Of a DNA stretch of 64,000 bases, positions 37,612 to 49,608 are shown piece by piece (the stretch's first letter is position 1; the number at the start of each line of letters is the position of its first letter). The position numbers and the translations under genes were made by a program. The DNA is from Acanthacorydalis orientalis (lineage: Eukaryota; Arthropoda; Insecta; Megaloptera; Corydalidae), in NCBI GenBank assembly GCA_034766995.1, contig CM068313.1, positions 37,639,996 through 37,703,995 of the forward strand, written 5' to 3'. Below the pieces are notes generated by a model that did no database searches, was not told where the DNA came from, and saw nothing but the letters and a program-made list of their open reading frames with translations.

Positions 37612-38712
37612 AATCGAATTGTACAGAATTTTCCAATAAGGACACAACTTTTTAATTTGAAATAAACCAGAATTTCAGCTGAAAATGTAAGTTTCTTTAT
37701 TGTAAATAATAGTTAAGGGTATGGAATTTACAGATTAAAGATAATATCGTGTCAGTGACCCCCGTATGTTTTCTTACAAGTGACCATTCCATTTGTTAAA
37801 ATATTCAATAACATCCCTACACAGCTGGAGCTCTACTTCATCAATTACTCTTCGGATTTCATCTTTTAGGTCAAAAATTATTTTAAGATTATTGGTGTAT
37901 GCCTGCCTTTTGACGTGACATCAAAGAAAGTAATCTAACAGTGTCAAATCACAGAATCTCGATAAATTAATCTCTCCTTTTCTGGAAATAACACGACCAG
38001 GTAATTTCGTTCTTAATAAATCAATTTTTCATCTACTTTGTGGCTTGTTCACCATCCTATTGGAACCGCATGTCCTCCAGATCAATATCATACAAACAAT
38101 TGGTTATCATGTTTTGGTGTTTTTCTCCATTCACACAGTAATCGCTTTACGATCCTGATTCTCAAAAAAGTAAAGACCATTAATTCCACCGGACCAAAGT
38201 GCGCACCAAACAGTCACTTTTTCTATATGTAGTGGCTTCTCAACGCTCACCCTTGAATTTTCTTCGCTACAGATTCGGCAATTTTTCTTGTTAACATAAC
38301 CAGAAAGTTCGAAACGAGCATCATTGCTAAGGTGAATTTCAGACACCGTATCATTGCTCCAGTATCCAATTAACAGATATCCAAAGCAGTGAATGATCTG
38401 CTGGCTTCAATTCTTATATTAATTGAAACTGATAGGACTTCAGCAATAAATCCTTATGCTAAATACGCCATACGTCCACTTGCTGTGAACGTTGTAGAAT
38501 TCACATTCCTGATTCTTCCAATACTTTTTCGCGAACCAAGTCAATGTTTTCTTCAGAACGAGCAATACGAACACGTGTTGGTGTTTCTTTATCTTTAACC
38601 TTCTCCAGTTTCTTCAAATTTACTCACTAATCGAAGAATTGTTGATTCAGATGGACGAGTAGTTTCAGATGGACGAGTAGTTTCAGATAGACAGCTGTCA
38701 GATCGATATCTG
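37612..38712 (-). pseudogene. Decayed Tc1/mariner-superfamily transposase
   Basis: On the minus strand, broken segments line up in transposase order. First come KFEETGE, then RVRIARSEENIDLVREKVLE. Then an intact 71-codon stretch (38346-38131) reads NDARFELSGYVNKKNCRI and VTVWCALWSGGINGLYFFEN. Next is LEDMRFQ-stop-DG, then LLRTKLPGRVISRKGE and CDLTLLDYF. A long helical tail and a GGH.HDIIF-like end follow, stopping at 37728. The three acidic catalytic positions (ND, DG, CDL) can still be seen, with about 34 residues between the last two. A TAG at 38057-38059 lies just before the second. At least four frameshifts and several stops kill it. In related elements this family is the DNA-cutting transposase of a 1.2-1.3 kb transposon. 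The element ends were not resolved. Confidence 0.8.
38648..38683. repeat. Exact 18-bp tandem duplication
   Basis: CAGATGGACGAGTAGTTT occurs twice in a row, followed by a partial third CAGAT. It lies at the 5' edge of the transposase relic, so it arose by slippage or as a repair scar. Confidence 0.9.
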
Positions 38713-38713
38713 T

Positions 38714-40785
38714 GAAATATAACCACTTAAAAATTTGCGTTTATATTAGAAAATCTATTGCATCAAAAAAGTTTATTGAATTATTAAAATTATTTTAATA
38801 ATAAACCCTAGCTAAAAAAAATATTATACGTAGATACGTACATCAATACTGTATTATAATTATGCTTTACTATATTTGAAAATTTTTCTCTAAACATTGT
38901 ATTTTCCTCGACTTAAAACGTATTTCATCGGATTATGTTGTAAACAAAGTCTTGAAAATGCTTTATGTCCCAATTTCATTAAGAACAAATACGTTTTTTA
39001 TTGATTTATTGATTTCTGTTACTGTTTTCCAACGAAATGCTTTTAAACGAACATTAAAATATAGCAGACGAATAAGGGACGGCTATTTCCTTAGGGAGTA
39101 TAAAATTTATTAAGAAAACGAGGAAATTGTAAAAGAAATCTATTCAGAATGGTCGATGGAGCGAACACGTATCCACTGCATGGCAACACAATCGGAATTT
39201 AAATTTTTATAATTTTGGCACTGAAAACAAGTCTTGTGCAATGAAGTGATAAAAATTAAACAGTATTCCACGCATCAATGAATATATATTTAGTGTGAAG
39301 TAAATTTTATAATAATAATTTAACAAATTACTACCTTTCTTGTCGTTCAATCTCGTTATATTATTATTTATTTTTAGATAGTGTGAAATAAAATTTATTC
39401 TTCTAATTACACTAAATGAATCTTTATACGGAAGTAAAAAGAATATTATTTTTATATAAATTTAAAAATATATTCGATCGTAAAATAAATATTTATTTTT
39501 AACAATTTAACAGTATTTCATAATAAAATTAATTTATTGTGTCAATAATTCATCTCTGGTTTTATTTAATATATTTTGTTTGTGTAGTTATTTGTCGTTA
39601 ACCATTGCATTCAGAAATCGAACTAAACATGAATAATAGAATTATTCCAAACAATTTATTCGATAATTGACACGACAGGTATGGAACTACGTTAAACGTT
39701 TGTAATACAAAGTTACAATGAAGAAAATTGTGTTAACAGAAATTATAGAAAATACACTAGAATTCAATAAAAAGTATATTTTTCGTTTTTGTTTCATTTC
39801 ATGTCTAAATCGTATTATTCTTAATATGATTATTTTTATAATTATATATTATTTTATTTTTCTAAATGATTGAAAAGTAATGAAATTTATCATGTATAAC
39901 TTATTGGTAAATGGGGGCATAAATATTTATCGATTTAAGAAAATAGTATAGAGTCAATAGTATGTAGTATATAGTAAGCTAGAAGCAATTAAATTGAGAT
40001 ATGTAAGTGAATTTAAAATATAAATACCTTAAATTGATGTTCTGTAAAGTAGCTATTGACTGCAAAAATAAAATTGAAAATAATATCTCTTAATAATATC
40101 TAAAACATTAATTCGTAATCATAAACATGTTTTGTCGTTTAAAATATAAATTACTAAATAAGAAAATAAATAAATAATGAATAGATTTGTGCAAGAAATT
40201 TTTCTTTCGCAAATGAATCACTTCCTGCATACCATATAAAATCTTATCAACATGTTTAATAATTGTGTATTGTTGCTTTATATACATTTCGGTAGCATTA
40301 TCTTTAAAGCATGAAAGTATATCATTTTTTTATATTTTTCTAAGATTCTATGCATGGAGAATGATTTATTTATAGAAGTTTGGTCAGGGTATCCAAACAA
40401 TAATTGTAACTGTTATTTTTTAATTCCTCAGTTAATGGTAAGATGTACTCTTGAATGTATTATCCAAGAGAAATACTTTCTTGTAACATTTATTTTCGTA
40501 AGTTAAAAATTGAAATAACTAAACTTAGATTATAAAAATCGAATGATGGAATATTACTTTAAAATGTAGATATTGATTAATGTATTCTGGATCACACAAG
40601 AACTTTCAGCTTAAGAATCGTAAACAATTTATTTTCAGATGAATCGTTGATACTTCTAATTATGTTTTAAACAAATTCCAATCAGATACATTATTGATAG
40701 TTTCTTTTTTTTGATTCGTTTTTTCTTAAATTTTCAAATATAGAAATACCTTTTTAGCATTAATTTATTGCAGTGCTTTTCGTCG
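38714..40785. other. Gene-free AT-rich sequence without long microsatellites
   Basis: No frame, inverted ends or recognisable repeat seen. Composition is ordinary for the window. Confidence 0.5.
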
Positions 40786-40787
40786 TT

Positions 40788-40812
40788 CTATCTATATCTA
40801 TCTATCTATCTA

Positions 40813-40892
<80 letters not shown>

Positions 40893-40908
40893 GGGAGAGA
40901 GAGAGAGA
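40788..40908. repeat. (TATC)n(TA)n(GA)n compound microsatellite
   Basis: TATC units (40788-40816) pass into TA (to about 40862), then into a GA run with GGGA interruptions. It is the only long purine-only tract in the window. Confidence 0.95.
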
Positions 40909-41515
40909 ATTATTAAATAATTACTACTTTTTGTTGGATAGCAAATATATGACAAAATAACATCATTAACTGTTTAGGTCTCTTTATTGAAAATAATAGA
41001 GATTTTAATCAAAATATTTTCGTAAAGCTAATTGCTGTAGTTAGTTTTTTTTAAAGAAGTTCCATATAATGAAACTAACTTCATGCTTTATTTAAAAAAA
41101 AATGCTTTAATTTGGTTTATCTTGTTACAATATATCATTAGTAGGTAAAAATTGCTATATAGAGAATAAATTTTAATACGAATTACTTTATAATTACATC
41201 ATTTAGTGCAGTTTCAGTTACCGTACCCATTTGCAGATATGCATTTTTTGTTCTTAGCAAAAGAATCCTGTAAACGCTACATTATATATTGAATAAATTT
41301 TAGAACAATTTAATTTCTGACGAAAAATCGAAAATAAACAAAAGATTTGAGATTAGTTTTCATCGTTTAATAAAAAAACAAAATTATACCCTTACCCTCA
41401 GAGTCCACATCATAATAACTAGGATCAACATTTTTCTCTGTTGAGTTATTATTAATTTTGATAGTTTTTTATACACAAGTACAATTTTAAGTGTTTAAAA
41501 TTATACTACTTTTAG

Positions 41516-41518
<3 letters not shown>

Positions 41519-41583
<65 letters not shown>
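41519..41583. repeat. (TA)32 microsatellite abutting a MITE half-copy
   Basis: Uninterrupted TA run of about 65 bp ending where the MITE sequence starts. Confidence 0.95.
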
Positions 41584-41587
<4 letters not shown>

Positions 41588-41705
41588 ATTCAATTTAGGT
41601 TTACATATGAAAGTATTAAAAAAACACAAAAATTAAAAAATCATGTTATTTTTTATTTAGTATTTTAGTTCAATTCAATACTGAAATATTGATTTTTTTA
41701 AATTC
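41584..41705. mobile_element. Palindromic MITE, left half-copy
   Basis: TGATTCAATTTAGGTTTACA, GAAAGTATTAAAAAAACACA and TTTATTTAGTATTTTAGTTC match the left half of the element at 26470-26673. The match stops shortly after the centre, at a second TA tract (41706-41722). The right half is absent. Confidence 0.7.
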
Positions 41706-41722
41706 TATATATATATATATAT
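41706..41722. repeat. Short (TA)n run at the MITE break
   Basis: About 17 bp of TA where the right half of the MITE would be. Confidence 0.85.
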
Positions 41723-43161
41723 AAAAATTCATATTTCATGTGAGGAATAAATCAATGTTGAATTAAATAGTTCATATTTATCTCAAATTAATTTCATAAA
41801 CTTTACATGATTTATTTTATCTTTAATAACACAATTATTGATCAAAATTTAATATATTTGACAGTTTAATTTAAAATCAGCATATTTAGATGTTCAAAAA
41901 GATGTTAAATTAGAAAGTGCTATAGCGCTTAAAATGAAATTCTCAGAGTATAAAAAGGCATTTTTTTTCAAAAAAGAACAACTAATTTTCCTCGATGCTC
42001 TTTCCGAAATAAAAGCCATAAACATCTTAATTTAGTACTTTGTATAAGTGCTCGTAAAGAACTCTATGGTATACAATATATTTCTAAAAACAGAAAATAT
42101 TGTATTGGGTTTGAAAGAAAATAATTTGATAGTTAATTTCGATGTTATTGAAATATATCTATAAATGGATTTAGAAATAAATATTTTTTTTATAAGAATA
42201 AAAAACTTAATAACTAAATTTACGAATCAAATTATCTAAAAAAATGATCTTTATTTCATTGTCTTCAAAACAAGTATCAATCGTACTTTTCATGAAAATA
42301 TTATTTGTGTTTGCCTTGTCTATATTGTTTTTTCGTTTTAACACTTTTTATTCGCCCGTTTTTGTATGTTTGAAAATACAGCGCTCGAGCACTTTAACAG
42401 AAATCAATAAATCGATGAAAAGGTTTTTGTTTTTAATGAAAATGGAGCATAATACACTTTAAGATTTTTTACGATACAATTCTGATGAAAAACGTTTCAA
42501 GTTCATAAAAACTCACTCTTTCGATGATAGTTTTCAGAAACATAAATATATAATAAGAGTAGCATATAAAATGTACTGTGTACGTGCTTGTTTGATATTT
42601 GTTACAATTTATTTTCAAAAGAGTTCTTAGAACTGAACATATATGTTGATAAACATAAACTGATTGTATCGTTATAAACATTTCATAAAAATATATTATT
42701 CTTAAGTTGAATAAAATATTTATTAACGACAGTTATTATTGAATTACAAAGCATGTGAATCATATTGATGTTTTCATATTGTTTTGTTATAGTATAACTA
42801 AATAGTAATAATTTTCTTTATAAATAAAATAATTAATAATTATTAATCGACAATGGCAACACAGTTGAAATTTAAAAAAGCAAGTTTTTCAGAATATCAA
42901 AACAGAGTTGTAATATATTCACTAATGAGTGAATAACTAGTTTGCGTAATGAGAATAAGAAATGTAATGAAAATTTGAATACATGTAGATAAGAACACTT
43001 GATGATTACGAAGTCTGATATCTCATCGCTGTAATATCATTTATTTAATTTATTATTTACAATTGTTTTTAGAATTTCATTTTGGAAATTGTACACCTTA
43101 CATATTATATGAAAATATTTTAAATTTATTTTAGAACTTTAAAATTAGCAAGTTATATAAG

Positions 43162-43181
43162 TATATATATATATATATATT
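43162..43181. repeat. Short (TA)n run
   Basis: About 20 bp. Confidence 0.85.
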
Positions 43182-43267
43182 ATTTTTTAGTTAAGGGATT
43201 AAATATATATGATCTTTACTAAAAAAAAACAATTAAAAAATTGTTACAAAAACATGCCAAAAGTTAT

Positions 43268-43843
43268 TTAGTTGGTAGAAAAATAATTGCGGTTTATGAC
43301 TTTCAAATAAATATACATTTTTCTCTTTTTTGATTTTCGTAGCTGTTTGAAGTGATCCAGAACTGTTTGATGACTAACGCTTAACTTTTCTGCAAACTCT
43401 CGAATAGTTGTGCTTGGTTCTGATTCAATTAACGCCTTCAGTTGATCGTTATGAACTGAAGAAGAACACCCGCGACCTTCTTTATCTTCAAGGTTGTCAT
43501 CACCAGGACAAAATTTTTGGAACCACTATTGCACCGTACGTTCCTTAACAGTACCCACACCAAAATCATCATTTAGCTTACGAACAGTTTCTGCAGTTTT
43601 ACCACCCGTTTTGATTTTGTATAAAAAATTGCTTATCTCTGCTTCTTTTTCGTCTTTAATTCAATAGCTCAATTTGTAACAAAATTAATAAATAAAACTA
43701 AAGTCTATGTTACAAAAATACAGACCAAAAAATCTACTCTAAAATGATATTAACATAAACACAATGAAATGACACTCAAGTTGAAAAAAATTAAGGTTAA
43801 AATTCAGAAAACAAAAACCGCAATTATTTTCCTACCAACCTTA
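43268..43843 (-). mobile_element. Short mariner derivative keeping only the DNA-binding domain, copy 4
   Basis: Ends TTAGTTGGTAGAAAAATAAT and, inverted, AAGGTTGGTAGGAAAATAAT; one base is lost in the left end. The minus strand reads KTAETVRKLNDDFGVGTVKE, then RTVQ-stop-WFQKFCPGDD, then DQLKALIESEPSTTIREFAE and LSVSHQTVLDHFKQLRKSKK, followed at once by the opposite end. The start codon position is ACG. A TAG replaces the first Trp of the WWF motif, as in copy 3, which suggests those two copies share an ancestor or that TGG-to-TAG is a common decay change. No catalytic domain. Confidence 0.85.
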
Positions 43844-43849
43844 TATTTA

Positions 43850-45490
43850 TTACTGTGTCAGTATTTGAAATTCAAATATGCGAAAATATCAAGTTTTGCT
43901 TAGAAAACAAGTGTCTTATGAAACTGGTAATTTTTCATTGTGACAATTTTATAAAATATTTAAAATAACAAAATGAGTAATGATTTTTCATAACTTTATA
44001 TAAAATCAATTTTCCTCTTAATTTAATTTCCTAAATCAAATTTAATTTGAAAAATATCTTTTTAAAAATATTTTAATTTATGAAGAATGTATCGATAATT
44101 TAAAGCTATTCGTTCTGGGGAATATATTTAGTTATCATCGTTATTTATGAAGAATATTTTTTTATAATAAAGTATTATTATATTATAAATATTAATTCCA
44201 TCTAGAAAATATCGACGTAATGGATAATATTTTTAATTATTTTTATAACATCCTTACACCAAAAAGGGTTACTTATTTAATACAAATGTGTTTCATTGTA
44301 TCCTGATATTTTTTTAATGACAAGAAGCAGAAAATGTTATAGTACACATTCAACGGTTTGTTTCTTATGAAGCATATAATCTTACCAATCCATTACTCAT
44401 TGTTTAGAGTTTAAAGATACTCTATTATTTCCCATTGTTTTTATTCGGAAGTACTGTTACTAAATGCTTTAATTACTATCTGAAAACGAAATTCTACATA
44501 TTCATTTTCAACGCAAATTAAAGACATTCTATTTTAAGATAGATTAGTTATTTTTTATTAACGCGTCATTAGCGAACGTTGATAATATTTGAAAGTTTAA
44601 CTTTTTATATTTTTGCTTTTGTATACTTTTTTACTTTCCTTTAATTCAAGGAGCGTTTTTTTCTATTTAACGCAAACCGAATTGAATCGTTTGATTGATA
44701 TTCTATTTTTATTACTGAATATAATACATATTCATTATCCTCATCTTTGTAATTCATGTAAATAAATATTAATTCCAAAATATGAATTAATCGTCTATAT
44801 TTACTAATATTTTTTATCTCTATTTTATTTATTACCAGTATATTTGGCAATAAACAAAATATAGATAGAAAAATAATAATATAATCGGTAAATACGGTTT
44901 TGTTTCCATTAGTAATTTTCTAATAGACTAAAAAAAATACCATAGACGTTTTAAGAATATTCAAAACAATCTTTTGTATTTCAAAATATAATAAAATCTA
45001 TAATTTAAATCATGCATATTTTTCACTTAAATAGAATTTTTAAATAATGATCTTGGAACAAAGCGGTGTTAATATTTATCTTCAATATAAAAATATACAA
45101 AATCATTGAAGTTATTAATAAATGCAAATAATAAAAAAATATATAAATACGGAATTACACTATGAAAACAAGACATTGTTGTTCGAATGCGCATAGCAGA
45201 ATATAATTTTTTTTAAATTCTATATATGATATTTTTTATATATTTTAGATTGAAATATTATGTACCTTGAAAATGCCACTTTTGTTGTAATTTGTATTAG
45301 CATTAAAACAAATAAATATATAAAGAAATAAATAAATGTAAATGCGTTTATTCATTACTACGTTTAAAAAAGGTACTATTTAACAAGATCATGTTTTGAT
45401 TAAATGTTTGGTTCCGGCCCGTTATCCGTTTTAATTTAATTTCTTCTATTTAATAAGCAATGCACACATGCGTTCTAAATATTTACTCCT
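43850..45490. other. Gene-free AT-rich sequence
   Basis: No microsatellite, gene or recognisable repeat seen. Confidence 0.5.
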
Positions 45491-45496
45491 TAATGT

Positions 45497-45585
45497 TATA
45501 TACATATGCATATATATATACATATATATGTATATATATATGTATATATGTATATACATATATATGTATATTCATACACACACAC
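45497..45585. repeat. (TA)n/(TATG)n/(CA)n compound microsatellite
   Basis: TA with frequent CATA/TGTA steps and a short terminal CA run. Confidence 0.95.
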
Positions 45586-45871
45586 TAATATACATATTCG
45601 CTGTTACAAATGAATCAGATATATTATTCATTTTTGTACTTAAGACTATTTTGTATTTAGTAACTATTTGTTAATTATTTTTTAATTGATGTCAGTGTAT
45701 TTAATTCAAATGAAATAAGGTAATATTACTAAACTTTATATATTTATCTCATTTGGTAATAATATATAATCGAGTAACTTTCCAACCACATTTTTCTTGA
45801 AATAATTTTATTTTAATATTCAGTTTGACTATATGTAATACACGCTTATATTTTGAAATTCATTTATTTCA

Positions 45872-45936
45872 CATATATATATATATATATGTATGTATAT
45901 ATAAATATATATATATATACACATACATACATATAT
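45872..45936. repeat. (TA)n microsatellite with TACA tail
   Basis: About 65 bp, interrupted by GTATG and AAAT. Confidence 0.95.
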
Positions 45937-46457
45937 GAAAATAAAGGAAACAACTCTTGTCCACTTCTTTAAAAATGTATCCTCTTTTAGCATTGTTGAG
46001 TCATTAGATGAAATATTATTAAATATTTAGTTGTCTAAGCACATTCGTTTTAAATACAAAGTCCTTAATCCAAATGAATATCGGCCAACTACCTCGTATT
46101 GTTGGCTTCATTTCTTTTACAGTATTTTGTCTCTTTATTAGATATTTTTCTAATGTATAAAGATATTTTTATTCAGTTCATATTTCATCTCCTGCTACGC
46201 TGCTACGTTCTCCCACTTGTCAATTATAAGTATGTACATGTAACCGAATGAAACAATAAATATATTTTTAGAACTCATGTATGTCTATATAATCATTCTT
46301 GCAGATATATTGCAACGTAGTTGTTTTATATATGAGATAAACATATTTTGTTACCATAGAACCTCGTCTCAAATAAATAAATCGACATTATGGATTTTTT
46401 GTGGATATTTTGATTTTATATAATGGAGAGAGATATAAATTCAATAATTACATACAT

Positions 46458-46464
<7 letters not shown>

Positions 46465-46526
<62 letters not shown>
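46465..46526. repeat. (TA)31 microsatellite
   Basis: Uninterrupted TA run of about 62 bp. Confidence 0.95.
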
Positions 46527-46529
<3 letters not shown>

Positions 46530-46901
46530 TATATAGAAATTACAATAAATAGTTATTTTTCAATACTTTCTTTGATACTAGTTATATTTGTATTCGCTCT
46601 GAAAATTACAATACTGTAATAAAAATTGTTAAAACTTGCAAATTAATAATTTAATTTCATAACAAAATATAATATGGATTTGCATTAAACAGATTACTTT
46701 CTCAAATTTAACTATATACTGTTCTAACATAATACTGAATTTTTCTGTCATGTTTTTTTTCTGAACACAAATACATGAATGTGTGCAGAAAGCATTGCAT
46801 GACAGAAAATGACAATATTGTTAAAGTAGCAAACTTGATAAACATGTGTATTCTAATTTATTTAAAAAAATAAATATCAATAGTAAATACTAATGAAAAA
46901 T

Positions 46902-46908
<7 letters not shown>

Positions 46909-46947
<39 letters not shown>

Positions 46948-46960
46948 CATATGCACGTAC

Positions 46961-47023
<63 letters not shown>

Positions 47024-47035
47024 CGTATATATATG
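46909..47035. repeat. (TA)n(GT)n(TA)n compound microsatellite
   Basis: Two TA runs flank CATATGCACGTACGTG and a GT run. The centre contains the self-complementary CACGTACGTG. Confidence 0.95.
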
Positions 47036-47329
47036 TCCATTTAATAAAAAATATAAATTAGAAATGTATTTATTCGAGATGGTCAGTCAAGCATTTCTAA
47101 TTGTGATTTATTGTATGTATCATTAATTTTATATTTATTAGTCAATTATTTTTTAATTAACGTCTATTAAATTTCATTATGTATTTAGTATTGTTATAAG
47201 AAGAAAGAATGAATTAAAAAAAAGATATGTCATTGATAACGATACAAAGCAAATAATATCGTTCAAGTAGTGTATAGAGATACACAAAACAAATACTGTA
47301 TAGCATTACAGTTTGCTTTAAAGGGCTTG

Positions 47330-47530
47330 GAAACACACCCAGTTCCAATTCTTTTCTCATACTTTTTTGTCGTGCGTCAGTGCTACAAAGAGTAAACCAG
47401 TAACAACACTGCGGTACATCTAATAGAATGTAGTTAATTCGATTAACAGAATGTCTGTCCCGGCTGGGAATTAAACGCGCTGGTATGCCAACCGGGATAC
47501 AGTGGCTACAATTATTATGTGGTTTGTACA
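47330..47530 (-). repeat. Possible SINE-like remnant
   Basis: Less AT-rich than its flanks. The minus strand reads ATCCCGGTTGGCATACCAGC, then GCGCGTTTAATTCCCAGCCG, then GGACAGACA. TTAATTCCC is close to an RNA polymerase III B box (GGTTCGANTCC) but lacks its start, and no convincing A box was found. The overlapping minus-strand frame (47531-47214, 105 codons) has no recognisable domain. It may be a decayed tRNA-derived SINE or other repeat. Confidence 0.25.
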
Positions 47531-47668
47531 TTTTACCGATATGTGGAATAGGTTAGACGTTCAAATAGCTGAATATATTATTTTTATATTCTCCGCATTT
47601 AAATGATTCTCAGATGAAGATTTTTTGTTCGAAATTGTCTATTAAGTATAATGTTTTTTTATTGTGTG

Positions 47669-47671
<3 letters not shown>

Positions 47672-47715
<44 letters not shown>
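47672..47715. repeat. (TA)n microsatellite
   Basis: About 44 bp after GTGTGTATG. Confidence 0.95.
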
Positions 47716-47718
<3 letters not shown>

Positions 47719-48501
47719 TAAAAAATAATGGTATTATATACTTATTTGAATATTAATTAACATCGTATTAAATATCTATTTATCATGATAAAGTATATAT
47801 TATAGTAATTATTAGCTGTATTATAAGTGCAATAAAGTATGCAGTTTAATTTCGGTGTATTTTTTTAATAAGAGAAATTTATTGTAACTAGTCTTTTAGT
47901 TTTGCATTTTGTTAAAGAACATTCGATTTCACTTGAGAAGTTTTCAAATGAAGTCAATTACAATAATATCAATATTAAAAGTTTGTTTTTCGTCAAACAA
48001 CAAATATGGATTCGAATTATCTTCTACAAATGAGTTCTTTTTTTACTACACAAACTATAAAAAAAATGTTCTGGTCAATAAATTATGATTAATTATTTTT
48101 AAATTTTTGTTTATTTTGATGGCAATGCCATCATTTACAAAGCATAGTTATTATCATTTTGTTACTTATAAAATAAGACATTAAAATATGTATAAATATT
48201 TAAAAAATTTGATTTTTTTTACTTTTTTATATACATATTTTATATAATTGTCAATATTTCTTATACAAATAATCAAACGAATACTCGTATGTAGTTAGTG
48301 TTTTACAAATATTTCAATATGTAGTACTTCAATGACATTAAATTACTTTTTTCAATCTTAGGCTGAAGTCTTTATATAGAATTTAAGAATATAGTTATTA
48401 ATAGATACAGTTTCTTAATAAAAAAATATTTAAAAATATAGACTTTTAATATAGTCAATTATTCAATGTATAATTTTAAATACGTTTGAATATATAATCA
48501 A

Positions 48502-48502
<1 letters not shown>

Positions 48503-48579
<77 letters not shown>
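48503..48579. repeat. (TA)n(TG)n microsatellite
   Basis: About 60 bp of TA, then about 17 bp of TG. Confidence 0.95.
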
Positions 48580-48758
48580 TGAAATTAAAAATGAGGAATT
48601 AAATAATACGAAACGTGTTATATATATATAGTTTTCATATTGTGGCCTTCACCTTTTATCAATTTGGTTGATAACATTTAAAAATGTTAAAAGGTTGATT
48701 ATTATTTATTATAATAGTAATTTATTCTTGAGGATTTTTTCATCGGGCAGGTATTATA

Positions 48759-48811
<53 letters not shown>

Positions 48812-48822
48812 TTATTTATTTT
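48759..48822. repeat. (TG)n(TA)n(TTTA)n microsatellite
   Basis: Short TG run, then TA, then TTTA units. Confidence 0.95.
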
Positions 48823-49008
48823 GTCAATTGTTTTGGAATTATGCTATCACAATAGAATTAATTTAAATATAAAGAATGTAGGAATAGGATGATAGTCATG
48901 TTTTACTGTAGTAACTTTTTTTACTTATAGATTTGAATGATAATGAGATAAAAACTAGCTGTAGTATATATTAAAAAAAACGGACTGCATATTCTATGTA
49001 TGTATGAT

Positions 49009-49010
<2 letters not shown>

Positions 49011-49071
<61 letters not shown>

Positions 49072-49079
49072 ATGTGTGT
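49011..49079. repeat. (TA)n(TG)n microsatellite
   Basis: About 53 bp of TA, then TG with one TATG. Confidence 0.95.
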
Positions 49080-49188
49080 TAGTTGAATTAGACAACACAC
49101 AATTTTTGCTAATTGAAAATTAAAATTGTTTTAATTGAAGTATATTAATTTCTTTTGTACTTTGGTTTTTACATTTTATTACTTTAAT

Positions 49189-49191
<3 letters not shown>

Positions 49192-49221
<30 letters not shown>
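49192..49221. repeat. Short (TA)n microsatellite
   Basis: About 30 bp. Confidence 0.9.
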
Positions 49222-49226
<5 letters not shown>

Positions 49227-49608
49227 TTTAATGTTTTATTTTAAAAAATGAATGCTTGACATTTAATTAAAATGTTAATTGTAGATACGTAATTTATATA
49301 CTCGTATACATGTCCGGTAACGGCATGTATTAAATTGAATGTTTGATAATTATTTTTAAATTATAATTTAGAGAATAAACTTTTAAATAAAGCTTTTATT
49401 TATTTAAACAAATACTTTTTTTTTATTTTTAAGGATTTATTATAAACCTGACTAAAGTGAATAATAGTCAATTTTTTAAAATTAGATTTGTGCTGTAATA
49501 AAAAAATTATTTGTTTGCAAATTATTATCGGGCCAAGAATTTAAGAATTTTAATTAATTAAAAATGCATAATTTCAGAAATGACTGCATAGAAAATCACG
49601 TTTTTATA

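Noticed and set aside
38038..38598. Plus-strand frames of 64 and 69 codons
   Set aside because: They are shadows of the minus-strand transposase relic, whose motifs explain the sequence.
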